Below are positions 33,063 to 46,619 of a stretch of DNA of 64,000 bases, in pieces. Location of the stretch: NCBI GenBank assembly GCA_020091685.1, contig CM034598.1, positions 18,705,362 to 18,769,361 of the forward strand, written 5' to 3'. The stretch's first letter is position 1, and every line of letters begins with the position of its first letter. This DNA comes from Lutjanus erythropterus (Eukaryota > Chordata > Actinopteri > Lutjaniformes > Lutjanidae). Both the position numbers and the translations under genes were made by a program. Under the pieces are notes generated by a model. The model was not told where the DNA came from, made no database searches, and was given only the letters and a program-made list of their open reading frames with translations.

Positions 33063-34794
33063 TGGCCCCGGGAGTGACTGAGTTTGGGGTGGGGTGGGGG
33101 CTCAGAAGAGCATGTTAAACAATGGAATTACATCTCTGACATGCATCCACCGCGAGGCTGGGATTAAACCCAGCGCAGAGGAGAAAAAAAAAAAAAAACA
33201 GAAAAGAAGGAAGAAGGGAAAGAAGGGAAAAGGATAGAGATGGAGAGTGAAGCGATAAAGAACAGATCCGCTGCTTATCTATTGAAGAAATGGAGGCCTC
33301 GGGGAGAAGAGGGGAGGATGGAGATGAGGAGGGAGGCAGTGGTGGCGAAGAGTGGGGAGAGGCAGGCAGATGAGGGGGGGAGCGGGTCGTCAATCCGATG
33401 TATTTAATTTCTTTTGCTGTTAGTGAATCATCAAGGGGATGATCCAACAGCGGATCAAAAGAACGAGCAGGGGAACGGGGAAAAAAAGCAGATTAATGCA
33501 ACAGAACAAAGGAGCAGTCTCTCCAAGATGATCGCAACTCATCCACTTACCCTTCCTCCTTCTCTGCCCGCTCTCATCTCTCTATCTTTTTCTGTTTTTC
33601 TCCACAGACAACTTTCATAAACTGTATGAAGACATGAGAGCATTGACAGGAGCTGATCATGCGGTGGGATGTTCATGCCCTCCTGACAACTCCAAAATGT
33701 TCGCAAATAACCAAATCTGATAGCATCTGTTTCTCCCCCACGAGCTTCATCTGCGTCCTGTCGTGTATTGTGGGCAGCCTCCCGCAGGGCTGCGGGCAGA
33801 CCACTTGTTTAGTCTGAGCAGGCCCCATTGGGCGAGACTTGAACAACTTTTATGAAAAGCCTACAGATCAGAGCGGTGGATGTCCAGTCAGCATGTCCGT
33901 TTTTATTTTGAATCCCCGAGTCTACTCAGACAATGTTCGTGTTTAAAGTGAAGCCTTAATCTGGACTGTTATTTCCCAGTACAGCCATAGCATAGTTCCC
34001 CTTGAGTGGTGTTGGTTTGTGGTGGTGTCCAACGTGTTTTCATGTAAGTATTGTTGTTGGCCCACAACTACTCCTTCTGTCTTTGTGCTGGTGAGAGGAG
34101 AGCATTATGGGCAATGGCTCTGGCTGCAACACTGTGGTGAAAGTATTCAGCTCAGGAGGGATTGGGATTGCAACAGAGGTGGCAAAAGTACACGCATTCT
34201 TTACTCAAGCAGAGGTACAAATGCTTGTAGGAAAAAAAAAGAATCTGGTAAAAGTAGAAGTACTGAAGTAAAAGTGAAAAGCATAGGCTCTGATATGTAC
34301 TCAAAGTATAAAAGTAAAATATAGCCCTTTGAAGGACATTTCTAGAAACTGTTTCTGTGCAAAGCTAACTGAAACTCACCTTTTCCCCCCAGTCGAGTCT
34401 CCCTATCGCCTGTTTCATGTTGTTACGTCTCTTACATTGTGTTTTTCTTGTTACATCTGTCGTGTGTGATATGCATTGATCCTTTCTGTGTTATAGTCCC
34501 CTCCATTTAGGTTGAAATCAGTGTTGATGTTGGTTACATTCCACAAGAGGTCCTGGGTTCAAATCCTGGACGAGCATGTTATGGTTTACTCGAGGGATAA
34601 TGAAAACCCAGGAAAAAGACTAAAGGAAAATTAAAATGCAAAGTCTTTTTTTTGGAATAACAAATGTTCATAAAGGTGATTAAAACTGGGATCTCAACAA
34701 CGGCAGAGAAAACTGTTGTCTGAATGAAGACTGTGACTATGATCAGCTTTAAACAGATTAAAGGTGAAATACTAGCAAACATACTACTTCCAGT

Positions 34795-34890
34795 AAGGGA
34801 GTCAATTTTGCTGACCCCAGCACACCATGACATCGGTTGACCACCACACGCAAGCTTCCTGATGGCCCACTGGCCCCATCTGCTCATCTT
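34795..34890 (+). repeat. Dispersed repeat, member of a local pair
   Basis: Matches 36113-36218 in the same orientation: TAAGGGAGTC, GACCACCACAC.CAAGCT and ACTGGCC..TCTGC. Upstream (34550-34595) a GGTTCAAATCC box-B-like word suggests a tRNA-derived SINE with a decayed head. Confidence 0.5.
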
Positions 34891-35835
34891 TTCTGGTATT
34901 TTGACTGTACCTCCTGATCAGTAAAACCCCTTTTATACTGCACAAAAAAACATCTTTCCTGCTAACATCTGGTTTTTGTCTTCATTTGGAAAGGGTACAA
35001 TTGACCTCACTACCGGGTCAAATGACTCTGGAGTAGTCACAGGCATTTATTATCTCCAGCTCCAATTGGCATTGCTTAGTTTGACTCGGTATGTCAGCCC
35101 AGCACAGTGGCGTTTGGACCCACTTGAAGGTGTGTATTTACTGATGACTGACAGATTAACATTTAATTTTCAAAAAAATGTTTACAATAAAAGCCCCCCC
35201 CCCCTGTTATTTTGTTATCTCAAAACTTTAGGGTGGGTTTTTTCAGCAGTAACTTAATATGACACCAATACAGCTTATCATCCTTAAAAACTGTTTGGAA
35301 AAGGGCAGGCACTTTCACAAAAAAAAAAAAAAAAAAACTTGCCAGGTGACTGGATGAAACATCTGTTCATCACATCAAACACAGGCTAACTTCAACCAAT
35401 CAGATCAATCTCACTGAAGCTGATTAGGAGAAGAGTGAAAACATCTTTTTCACTGAGAAAAACCTTGAGTGAAGTTATTTCCTGTTCTTTCAATGAAGAA
35501 ATAAGTCTCCAGTTCTCTTCAGGAGCTGCCATTGCTTGTTTGAGATGAGTTGCTTCCATGGACAGTTCTCGCTGTGATCACAGCTAAAACCATGCCCAGA
35601 GCTGCCAGTAGTCCCCTCTAGGACTCTAGGATAACTTGAAGCCTGGCAAGATGAATTCCCACGTGATCCTGTGATCCTACCAGCTGCCTCGTAATGTAAG
35701 TAAAATAAAGCAGATACCTGAAAGTACAAACATCAGCGTAGGAGAGATACTAAACTTCAAACCACAGAGATTCAGTTAGAAGCTACAAAAGTACTGAAAG
35801 CTGAACACACAGATGCTTAAAAATGACTTTCTTAA

Positions 35836-35985
35836 GCTGTAGCTCAGTTGGTAGAACATGCGCACACATACACAGGCTATTAGCCCTCTGCAGTGGCCAG
35901 TTCAACTCCCACCTGCAGTGTGTCATCCCTGTCTCTACCCATGATAAAGGCAAAAATGGCCAAAGAAATTATATTTAAAAATGCC
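35836..35985 (+). mobile_element. tRNA-derived SINE relic
   Basis: Starts GCTGTAGCTCAGTTGGTAGA, a clear RNA polymerase III box A from a tRNA, followed by box-B-like AGTTCAACTCC about 45 bases later, then the body words TGTCATCCCTGTCTCTACCC and ATAAAGGCAAAAATGGCC typical for a fish SINE tail region. The anticodon arm is degenerate, so this is not a functional tRNA gene. Confidence 0.65.
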
Positions 35986-36112
35986 TTTCTCTCTGCTTTC
36001 CAGCACGTTAGAAAAAAAACCATACAAACTTTTCCACTGGTGATGGAAATGGGGTAAATTGCCTATTTTCTTAAAAAATACCTGCATGTACATCCTAATT
36101 GTGGTGTAAAAC

Positions 36113-36218
36113 CAGCATAAGGGAGTCCGTGTTGCCAACCTCGGCTCACCACGACAAGAACTGATCACCACACACAAGCTGCCTCGTGGTCTACTGGCCT
36201 TGTCTGCCCTGATCAGTG
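36113..36218 (+). repeat. Dispersed repeat, second member of the local pair
   Basis: Partner of 34795-34890 with scattered substitutions. It lies about 130 bases after the SINE relic, so both may be parts of one composite retroposon family. Confidence 0.5.
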
Positions 36219-36574
36219 AGAGAACACCGGCGTGCTCACACACATACACACATGCCATAACAGCGTGGCATAATGAAACACAATAAAAATAGACAATATT
36301 TCCCCTCAAATGCATTAAAATTAAAGTAACAAGCCTGTTTATGGAATAAAATTAGTCAGTCAATCCTCACCTCTGGATTGTAATAGTGTGTGTGTGTGTG
36401 TGTGCGTGTGTGTTTATGTGTCTGTACAGAAAAGGTGAGGGGCTTTCCAGGTCAGGCTTGAACGGTGCTCCAAAAGACAAACGGGCAGCCAAGACGGTTT
36501 GACCGTGTCCAGTTAAAATAAATATAAGAGGCCTCAGTGATGCTGTTGTAATCCCATTTCACTGCACCCCCCCT

Positions 36575-36609
36575 TCCTCCTCCTCCTCCTCCTCCTCCTC
36601 CTCCTCCTC
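36575..36609 (+). repeat. (TCC)n array
   Basis: About 11 TCC units after a C tract; on the minus strand it reads as a poly-Glu frame that is not a gene. Confidence 0.9.
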
Positions 36610-38141
36610 TACTTCCAACACTTTCTCTTTTTTCCTCTCAGTTTCTCTCCCTCTCTCTGTCACCTTTTCTGTCACTCTGCCCAAACCGCTGCAACTCCCA
36701 CACAGTTCACCGTAAAGCCTCCTCATACCTGCCTGTCTTCTCCAGATGGCAGATCGGAGACTGGTGCATGTGCATGTACGAGTGTTCGTGCCACTGTGTG
36801 TGTGTGTGTGTCTGTGCATGAGCTGTTAAGCCTGGTTTTATTCTGTGCTGGAGTCCCCTTCCCTGACTTTCCCTCCCCCTGTTTGAGTAGAATGAACTGA
36901 AGTCTGAAAAGTCAAGCGGTGTCCAGCCAAGCTCACGGATGGTTGACGGTCAATATTGACCCTGGGCTCCATGTCTCTCTCTGGAAACGAGGAATAAACC
37001 CCAAACCCTCCCCCTCCCACCATGTCACCTTGACTCGCTCACACACAGATAGGACCAAGTTGCAGGCAGAGGCTTGACCCAACCGCTGACCCTGGCCTGG
37101 GTATTTTCTCATCCCTCTGCTGGTTAAGAACAGGCTAGAAGAGGGTGTGAATCTGTTCTCAGTTGTGCGAGCCAGCAGCGAGTGATGGATGACGGTGAGA
37201 TATTGTCACTGATGCTTAAGTTTGAAGGTGCATCGTTAACTGCTCTTTGCCAAACGACTACAACAAAGCCAAATCCTCATGCTCGCGTACTGTACCGCTT
37301 CAGTTCTGAGAGTTTGCGTGTCTGGAAAGAGACAGAGGGAAAGTAAAAAAGTATCGTACGTGCGTGCACTGATGTATCAGTGTGCCGCTGTGTGCTTGCC
37401 TTTGTGTGTTTGTCAGCACAAACACCTAACATTGAAGGAGACAGGCTGCCTCCTGACAGTTATTTGCTAGTTTTGGTCTCTCTGTGCTCTGTCTAACTTT
37501 CTGTCTCTCTTCCTCTCCCCAAATTACCCCTGGAGGACTGAGCGAGGGTAAACACAACTGCTGAGAAAAGGCTCGCGACACACCGCTTGTTATTGTGAGA
37601 AGCTTCCCTCTCTGCCTTTCTCTCTTCTGTTTATCAGCGGATTGTATGATTCCCTGTTTGTCTGCCATCTGGGTTCTATAGAGACCACGTGTATGCTTAG
37701 TTTTTATGCATCTGCAAAGCCGAGTAAGCATTGTGCAGCCGCATTACATCCCAGGGACATGCAAGACGCACAAGGTTTAAATCCAGAAAAGCGTTTGTTA
37801 CAGCTGGGTCAGCTGCTCTGTCAGTGCATTACAGAGAAAATTATACCATTGCAAGAATGAAAGTGCTAGTCCTCAGAGGGCTCAGGAAGGGGCGACTGTG
37901 CGTGTGAGCGTAGGAGTTTGATATTACATGAAATCATTTCAAGTTCCATCAATTATCCAGCTCATTGGCCGAGGTGAGATGCCACCAGCTTGAGCAGCTT
38001 GAGGTTTGAGCCTTGCTGAGGAGAGTGAACTGATACTAAGTGATTTATTCATGACACCCCATCTCCATCTCTTTAACTCCCCTCTGAATATGAGCTGCCT
38101 TTGGGAAAAAAAAAATCCTGCTTTGCCTGATTAAGAAGAAC

Positions 38142-38207
<66 letters not shown>
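38142..38207 (+). repeat. (GATA)n array
   Basis: About 16 perfect AGAT units. Confidence 0.97.
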
Positions 38208-38699
38208 TGACATGCTCCACTTTTTTGACTGACCTGAGACAAAAGAGAATGGTATTATGTCAAGATGGAAGGCTCAAGCAGCGGCAGTCCCTCTAAAACA
38301 GCTTTACGTTCCTGGCAACTTAAGAAATGTGCAACATGTGCAAGAATGTCAATATCCAGAGCAATCTGAATTTGAAAATAAATAAATTAATAAATTAATT
38401 AAAACTGATGTTATTTGCAAATTTGAAGAAGCACTTAGAGGTAAGTAAGGGTGATTTGATTTACATAACTGTAGATGCTGAATATGCAAAATATATTTTG
38501 TTATCATGTGATCGCTTGTGTGTGTGTGTATGTGCATGCGTCCGTGTATGCATGCAGGTGTGTGACCAGTAGACCTGGAGCTTGTCCACAGCTAATCTCA
38601 AATACTACTTGAACAATCAGCCCAGTTTTCTTTGTGCACCTCCATGCCTGTATCCTGAACGACCTCTGTGAATCACATTAATTAAAAAAAACTTTAAAA

Positions 38700-38830
38700 A
38701 GCTTGTTTTGATGGCTACATGCCGTTGACAGCCGTGGCCACAGCCATTATGTTTTGAGGTCATCCCATTGTTATGAATGCGATGTCTCAAGAACGCCTTG
38801 ATGGAATTTCTTCAAACTGAAATTACATTT
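38700..38830 (+). repeat. Old dispersed fish repeat
   Basis: Contains GAATGCGATGTCTCAAGAAC and GCCTTGATGGAATTTCTTCA, phrases of a common teleost repeat with many decayed copies. No ORF. Confidence 0.5.
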
Positions 38831-39163
38831 ACTGATAAAAATTGCTAAATAAATTACATTTACTAATCAAAATGTTGGTAATTACAAAGGGGTGATATTC
38901 AAATACTATTTTTGGAGTTGTCTGGTGGGTACTTAGTGCATTATTCTGGTTTGTACTGCAAGTGTTTTGAGATGTTTAAAGAGACAAAAAGTGGCTGTTG
39001 ATTTTTTAGTTTATAGTGCGGTATTTTCATTGTTTGCCTTGAAGTAATCCAAAAGTACTTTAGTTTAGATTACATTTTAGTAATCCAATGGTTTATGTTA
39101 CCAATTACAAAACTTGCTATGGAATGTGTATTCAGTAACTGACTACTAATCTGACCCAACCCT

Positions 39164-39245
<82 letters not shown>
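39164..39245 (+). repeat. (GATA)n array
   Basis: About 20 perfect GATA units directly after an AGTAAT/AGTACTT-rich repeat tail (38.9-39.16 kb). Confidence 0.97.
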
Positions 39246-40180
39246 ACACCTGAGGTTGCTGCAGCCAAGCATATGTCAGGCATGCTTGAACACTCACATA
39301 CACCATAATCACAGATGTCCTTGGCTTTCATCAAAGCCCCTAATTTTCCCTGTTCACATCTTATAACCCCACCCCCCATCTCAGTCTCTCACAGCGCACC
39401 TGCACTCAATATGAGCCCCCTGCCCTCCTCACCACATCACACACACACACAGATGCAGTCAGAGATTGTAGGACCTGCTTGTGTGCTCCTAAGTGGCCCT
39501 CGGCCTCGTCACCGCTCTGTGTCATGTGTCCACCAACAGGCATTACACATGAGCTACCCCTCCTACACCCACCCCGCTCTCTTTCATTCAACCTGGAGTT
39601 TCATTACAACAGGAAATCCTGAACATTTTACATTTCCTTCAGTTGTGCAGCAGATGTGCTTGACTGGCACAAAGTGAAAGACCGACAGAGAGTGTGTGAG
39701 AGCTGGAAATTCTCTCAGCAAACCATGAAAAAATAGCTAGCTACCAGTCCACATCCATGTGTTTCCTCTTTTCTCTTCATGTTAACTCGCATGTCTATTC
39801 GCTTCCGCTCTGCTGCATCCCCAAGGTGACGGCTGGCTTGGGCTACCATGGCCATTGCCTAAAGGCTATGGGGCGAATGGGCCGGCTGTCCTTAGAGGTT
39901 TGTGGCCGAGGGGCATCCCTCCCTATTGATTCTGACCAAACCTCAACGGCATGTTTCTTTGATGAGTTCTGTCCAGATTAGTTAACGTGAGTTACTTTCC
40001 ATCTTGATCAAAGTTGTCCCCATAGCTGAGGAACAAGGAGAGGCACTCCTCCTGAACCACCTCCTCCACCGCTGAACTGACCTTTTGTTGTTAACATCTG
40101 GTGAAGTTTTTCCTTTGCATACTGTGGAATCTTAGATATCCCAAATAAATTTAGATTTTTGTGTCTTTCTCTCATATGCA

Positions 40181-40186
<6 letters not shown>

Positions 40187-40234
<48 letters not shown>
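40187..40234 (+). repeat. (CA)n microsatellite
   Basis: About 24 CA units. Other CA/TG tracts occur near 16250, 36385, 42052, 44690 and 45245. Confidence 0.97.
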
Positions 40235-40238
<4 letters not shown>

Positions 40239-41315
40239 CAACCCCCTTACACTCTACTTAAAATATAATTTGTTTACACCCCCCACCAAAAAGTCCCAGT
40301 GTGCTGGAATGCACAGGGAAAAGCACTCTGAAGCCCCAGTGTGTTTGCAACCCTATAAATATAGGTGGCGGTGGGGAGTGTGGTTGACCATAATTACACA
40401 GGCCCTGTTAAAGCCAAGGCGGGATCTCTGTCTGCCTGTCTGCTGCTCCCTATACCAGTCATGGCCACTCCCATCCAGCATACAAACACACACATGCACA
40501 GGCGCGTGCACACACACACACATTCACACAAATACAGAAACCCTTTCAGATGGGATGTGGGTCAAAAGTTTTGTTTTTCTACATCTGTTTGAATGTTTGA
40601 AACATTGTTACTGCTGACAGTCTATTACATAATTTAACTATTTGAACAAACACATTTTTCTTTGGCTTCTGTTTTTTTCTTCACAGAAACTTGCAGAATC
40701 TATCTGGTTAGGACCTGAAAAAAAGACATTACAGTTGAACAGTTCCTAAGTTAATGTTCTTATCCTAACTTAAGATAGCAAATGTGTATTAAACAAGCAT
40801 CCTGACTTTCCTAAATCTTACATAAGCTATCCTAACTTTAGGGTAACTGTTCAGCTGTCCTAACTTTCACTTTAAACTTTTCACTTTTTCACCTGTAGTA
40901 GTAGCAAACTTACTAACTAGCTAATGGTAACTAACGATAGTGTTAGCTCAAAATGACTGGCAGTAGTGTTAGCTATCAGTAGCTAATTGTAGTGTTAGCT
41001 AATCTGTATGGCAGCTGTTTTATTTATTTTTTTTACACAATAGTTACTGGACTTGGTGGAGACTGCGTCTACTGTCTTCGCCCACTCACTTTCTTTTATC
41101 CCCCAAGATAGCATTGTTGTAAATTTCCCAAAAATAACATCATTGAACATCTGTGCAGATGTTACGAGCACCTCTAACTCATCTGTCTTGAAGTTTACTG
41201 CCTGCTATTGGTTTTGCTCCATTTCTGTATGTTTTAGTGTACAGAGGTTCTCAATCTCAATCAGGCTCCTTACAAGACAAGAAGTGTATTGGAAATTGCT
41301 ATTAAATAAGACAAA

Positions 41316-41321
<6 letters not shown>

Positions 41322-41408
<87 letters not shown>

Positions 41409-41412
41409 AATA
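41322..41412. repeat. Compound palindromic microsatellite (CT)n(AC)n(AT)n(GT)n
   Basis: A CT tract, then an AC tract, a short AT core and a GT tract. The AC-AT-GT part is self-complementary and could form a hairpin. Confidence 0.95.
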
Positions 41413-44090
41413 TATAATAACATATATAAAAGTTGATAAGCAATGTTGGATTGAGTATTTAAGATTTTCTCACTTGAAATAAGATAAGTTAGATAAACAT
41501 AGTTAGGATTTGCTTGTAAAATCAAATTGGGAAAAATCTTAAGCTCCTCATATCTTAAATTAAGACTCAAGACAGGACAGTTCTGTAATACGGCCCCTGC
41601 TTTATGTGCGTCACACTCTTGCAAGTGTGTGTCTGTGATTGATTAGAGAAGTTATTGATTTAGCTTGTAATCCGTGGTTGGAGAAATTGAGTCTTTATGT
41701 CTTGAGTGGACATGTTGGCCCAGCCGCCGAATGACTGTTGAGTTTCCAAAACCTTGTAATTGAACGACATATCCCCCTACCCAATGTAAAAGCTGCACTC
41801 AGTCAGACCTGATTAGAGTGGTAAGACTCTCTGTTTTTAGTCCCTTTCGCTATGAGTATTTTCATCTCTGTGGCGTGCATGTTCACATGCTAAATCTCCA
41901 TCTGGCCGCTGTGAAACGAAGTTCACAGCATTGGAGTTGAGATGTAAACACACATTCACACAGTGTTCTCTTTCTCGCTAAGCTGCAGAGACAGACATTT
42001 ACCAAACTGTGCTGTATGTCGCATATCTGTACCAGCCAAGAGTGGTTTAATGGTGTGTGTGTGTGTTTGTATGTGTGTGTGTGTGTATGAATGTGCACCT
42101 GTGTTTGTGTGTGTGAGCGTGTGTAAGTGCACACGGGCACAAACGTGTCCGTACATCAGCCAAGATTTTCTTTCTTACACATGGAGTGGAGCTGCTTTAA
42201 GCAGCCAGAATAACGCTGCAATTTCTATACTCTCAGCCGCATGGTACAATTTGTTCCAAAGCACTTGCCTCGCTGTACAAATCACAGCCAGGCGGCCAAC
42301 TATAGCTAGCTCAGTCTATTACCATCAACAGGCCAACTGCCAAGACGAGAAACACATCCAACAGTTTTAATACCTTGTTTTCACACAAGCAATTTTTCAC
42401 TCCAGCTTATAAAAGCCAAATGACAATAACAATACCATGTACAAGAAAACCAGCCTTTTTTTGGTGTAAACTTAAGTCTTCTTAAAGCTGGTGTTATTGT
42501 AGCAGGCCAATAGTCCCTGTTCCCCCACCCTCTTCGTCCTCCTGTGGTTTGGCACAGGAAGCGTGCGGTCTGGGCAGGGTAGGACTGGATAGATAGAGCA
42601 CGGTCAGGGTTAGATGTTTTAATGTCGTCTGTCTGCACTCTACATCGTGAATACAATTCTTGGTCCAGTTCTGCTATTGTGTGAAAAATGACACACATTC
42701 CTAGTCACACATTTGCCTTTGTTTCATGATTCTTGCACACTGAATGTTTGAGAGTTGGATGATTTCCCCCACAGTGAGCTTGTGGTTAGAAATTGCTGAA
42801 AAGCGTCAGGTTAGTGTGATTACTTTCCCCTCATCTCTCTGGTCCATTTATCTCCGAGGTACTCCGAAGCAGAACGGCAGTAATGTATTTTAATGCACCT
42901 CTACATGATAAAAGTTGACCGGCTGCTGCTACATGTGGCACACTTCAGTATTCATCCCTGCACATTTCTGAGTCTTCCTATGCACCACTGGGCCTCGTAG
43001 CATTAAACATTCAGGAGAAACAAATGAAAGGCTCTCTTAAAAGCTCTAACCAATAGGCTTTTACAAGCCTACCAGGCTGCATTCGAATAAAAAACCAAGA
43101 CTAAAGTGGTCTAGACAGCAGGAAATCCAACTTTGAAAGAATACAACAACTGAAGTTAAATGTTTTCCCCTTTGGTGGTGGTGAATGCATTGTAGTGTAC
43201 TGTATATATACTCATTTGGTTTATTGCTTGCAGAAATTGAATTGGTGCCACAGAGATGCAATATTCAGATCTTAAGGGGGCTGGTGGAGAGTGGCTGGTC
43301 GGCCATAAAGACAGATGAGAGAAGGATGGAGAGTTTGTGGAGCATTTGATGAACGGTGATGTATCATCACATACTTGAACTGTCTCCAACACTAAGGATC
43401 AACTCCAGTTATCCCAAACAGTGGCGATGACAAGTTTCACCAGGGAAATGTGGAAAAATATGAAATTCCTCACTGGTTTTGCTACAGAAATGACATTAGT
43501 GTTGGATGGTAAATCAACAGCATCCAGTGGTGTCTCTCCATCTGTCTGCAGAAATTGGCAGTATTTCAGTTAAATGCGTTCGAAATAGGTACTTTATTTC
43601 TTTTGAGTATTTCATAATTTATGAACTACATTTTCGCATTTGTGCATTTGTGCATGAAAGATGCTGATTTGGAATTTAGTGCAAATTTACCCTAAGAAAA
43701 CATATGTAATTAACATATTAACACATATTGCACACTAATGCTTACTGAATGACACTTCCGAGATATCCTGTTCTTAACACACTGTTTGTTCAAATGTTTT
43801 AAATACTTATTTGATACTATAAAAAGTGGTTTTCAAATCATGACTAACAGCTGAGTCCCACTTGCGACTAAGTTGACCAGCTGTATGGGCAGAGACTCGA
43901 AAGCGAAGCTCCAACCCTGATCATTACTGCAGAGACTGTGGCGCCAAAGGACAACAGCATGCACAAGATGGCAATGGGAAAAGTGGACACACATCATCCA
44001 TCTTTATTTATGTTAATCGGCCAGACCCATATTAAGACCACTAAATGCCTAAAATGTGATAATATCAGTTAGGGTTAAATCTTGATACAT

Positions 44091-44400
44091 GGCGGCTTGG
44101 TGGTGCAGTGGTTGGTACTGTCACCTCACAGCAAGAAGGTTCTGAGTTCGAATTCCCCAGCCAGCTGGGGGGCTGGAAAGTTTGTGGCTGGGGCAAATTA
44201 CATGTTCTCCTTGTGTCTGCATGGGTTCTCTCTGGGTACTCCAGCTTCCTCCCACAGTCCAAAAACATTCAGCATAATAGATTAATTGATATGTCTAAAT
44301 TGTCTGTAGGTGTGAATGTGAGTGGTTGTCTGTCTCTATGTGTCAGCTCTGTAATGAACTGGTGACTTGTCCAGGGTGCACCCCGCCCCATCCCTTCTTG
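44091..44400 (+). mobile_element. tRNA-derived SINE-like element
   Basis: Begins GGCGGCTTGGTGGTGCAGTG with a box-A-like TGGTGCAGTGG and, about 40 bases on, box-B-like AGTTCGAATTCC. The body has CTCTGGGTACTCCAGCTTCC, GTGAATGTGAGTGG and TGTCCAGGGTGCACCCCGCC, a family I recognise as widespread in teleosts. A degenerate TGTCTG/TGTCCG-rich tail follows to about 44490. Confidence 0.7.
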
Positions 44401-45049
44401 TTTTCCTGTCTGTCCGTCTGTTTGTCTGCCTCTCTGTCCATCTGCCCATTTGTCTGTCCGGCTGCCTGTCTGTCTGTCTGTTTCCGCCCTGTGTCCTCTA
44501 GGTGTCACTAGAGATGTTCATGGACCAGACAAGGCTCCCTTATCAAGAGTGTGTTTTCAGAGTGTGTCCACATGTGAGTGAGTGTGTGTGAAAAGTGAAG
44601 CTGCAGCTTCTCCTGTGCACTGACAGCCTCAATCCAGTTGCCGTGGTGATATCCTCTCCCAGGTGCATCACATTTCACACAAACACACACACGCACACAC
44701 ACACACACTCCTTCTCACTCTGTCTCTCTCACACACACACACACAAAGGGACACACACTTCTGTCTCTCAGGAGTCGGCTGCACTTCCTCACATGCCTCG
44801 ACACCCACAGCTGGCTGTTTGTGCCCTCCTCTCCGGTAGCTTAGACAACCATCATTAACACCAGCGTCCCTGTGCTGCGCTAGTGTGAGCTCCTCCGTGT
44901 CACTCTCTCCCCGCTGCCGTGCACTCTGCTTTTCCGCAGGTGTCCAACCCATCCCACTACCGCCCCCACCCCCCCACACCCCCACCCACCGCGCACTCGC
45001 TAATGAGAGTGAAAATGAGAACAATGGGGAGAGGAGCGCGGGGCCCGCC

Positions 45050-45180
45050 AGCTCATCTGGGCTCCGTTGATCTTGTTAATTGCGTCCGTGGACGCGCTTC
45101 GCTCCCTTTGAAGTGTGTCTGAAGAGCCCGCTTCAGAGACTGGCAATTACCGCACATCATGTAATTGCTGCAAGACAGGC
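45050..45180. promoter_or_regulatory. Possible conserved non-coding element with homeodomain cores
   Basis: A non-repetitive, GC-balanced stretch with three TAATTG/CAATTA cores (TTGTTAATTGCG, GGCAATTACC, TGTAATTGCT) within 130 bases. Clustering is suggestive of an enhancer; conservation is unknown. Confidence 0.22.
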
Positions 45181-45244
45181 AGCCATATGAGAGAACTCAT
45201 GTTACTGTATGTGTGCGTCAGGGTGTGTGAGTACATGTCCACAA

Positions 45245-45278
<34 letters not shown>

Positions 45279-45788
45279 AGCGAGAAAGAGTCTGATGATG
45301 GTGATGTCTTCCAAGGTGTTGTAACAGCATGTCAAGTAATGTCCTGTCAAACCACAACACTGTCAGAATCAAATCTTAACAGCTTTGATGCTACAAACAG
45401 CTGCATTTTGTAAAATGACTACTTTACCACTTTGTTGAAATCAATTTGCACAGATCAAAAGAAATTCTTCCCCCTTTGGAATTCAATTAATCTGTTTATT
45501 CTCACAAAGTGCCATTGCTGTGGTTTTAACAGGAGACGTCCATGGCCTGTTTACACCCTCCGCCGCTGCTTATAAATGTTTCGAGGTCAGTAGAGCTTTG
45601 TGATTCTTCGTAGCAAGAGTCTTGTTGTGTCTCTTCAAAGGCCACGTAAAGTCCCCTTTTTATAGCTTTCATTCCTCGCCTTTGTAGACAGAAACATACT
45701 AAGTTTGCTGTAGTTTCCTTTTGTCATGTCAGACATGTTTCCACAAGCTATCCAGGCAAGGCAGAGACCACATGCTTTCAAAACTATT

Positions 45789-46500
45789 AAAGGGATAGTT
45801 CAGATTACTTATGCCGTGTGTTCATGCACAATACCTCTCTGAGTATCTCAATAATCAGGCTGCTTAAGTTAAGTGCTCATATACTTACAGTAGTACTGCT
45901 CTTAGGGCTGAGATCTTGATCACAGCTATTGCACAACACTTGCACTCCATCCTTGCCAACTGATGAAGTTTAAAAGCATATGAAAGGAATGGTTCAGATT
46001 ATTTGATGTGGGATTGTATGAGGTACTTATTAATAGCCAGTGTATTATCTACAAGTACTGTTACCTACAATATTTTCACCAGTCAGGAAACTACTGTTAT
46101 ATTAGCCAAATATTGCTCTCTCCAAATCAAAGTGGCTTAAACACCTTTTTGTTTCTGACCCTGTCCACAATAGTGGACATTGCTTAGCATCCATACTAGT
46201 ACTTCCCAAAAGTGTTAGGGGCTAGTGCTAGTGCTTCTTAAAACTGGGGGCGCACTGACTGGCATCTACTGTAGGTAACAGATAAGTACCTCCTCAACCC
46301 TACATCAAATAATCCAAACTGTCTCTTTAAGATGCTTTTACAAGGCATCACTTGGCAAAGATGGAGTGCAAGATATTGTGTAATAGCTGTGATCAAGATC
46401 TCAGTCCTAAGAGCAGACCTACTGCAAGTATATGAGCACTTAACTGTAGGCAGTCTGATTATTGAGATGCAGTGAGAAGTGCTGTGCACATAAAGCAGTG
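45789..46500. mobile_element. Nested palindromic MITE (foldback)
   Basis: Outer arms of about 150 bp: 45835-45985 (TCAATAATCAGGCTGC, GTGCTCATATACTTACAGTA, GAGATCTTGATCACAGCTAT) recur inverted at about 46330-46475. An inner inverted pair (about 45990-46070 and 46265-46330: GGTTCAGATTATTTGATGT / ACATCAAATAATCCAAACTG) surrounds a core related to 30387-30721. Left end TTAAAGGGATAGTTCAGATT. No ORF. Confidence 0.65.
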
Positions 46501-46619
46501 GAAGAGAAGTGGATGAATTGCCTTCCTCTCTTGCACAACAAGTCATGGTCAAATAAAATGCTTCCTCCTGTCGTCACAGACTTTCTGTTTCCTGTACTTG
46601 CACTAACCTGGGTTACATT

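Noticed and set aside
35836-35985. Possible tRNA gene
   Set aside because: Box A is good, but the anticodon region is replaced by CA-rich sequence and the body matches a SINE.
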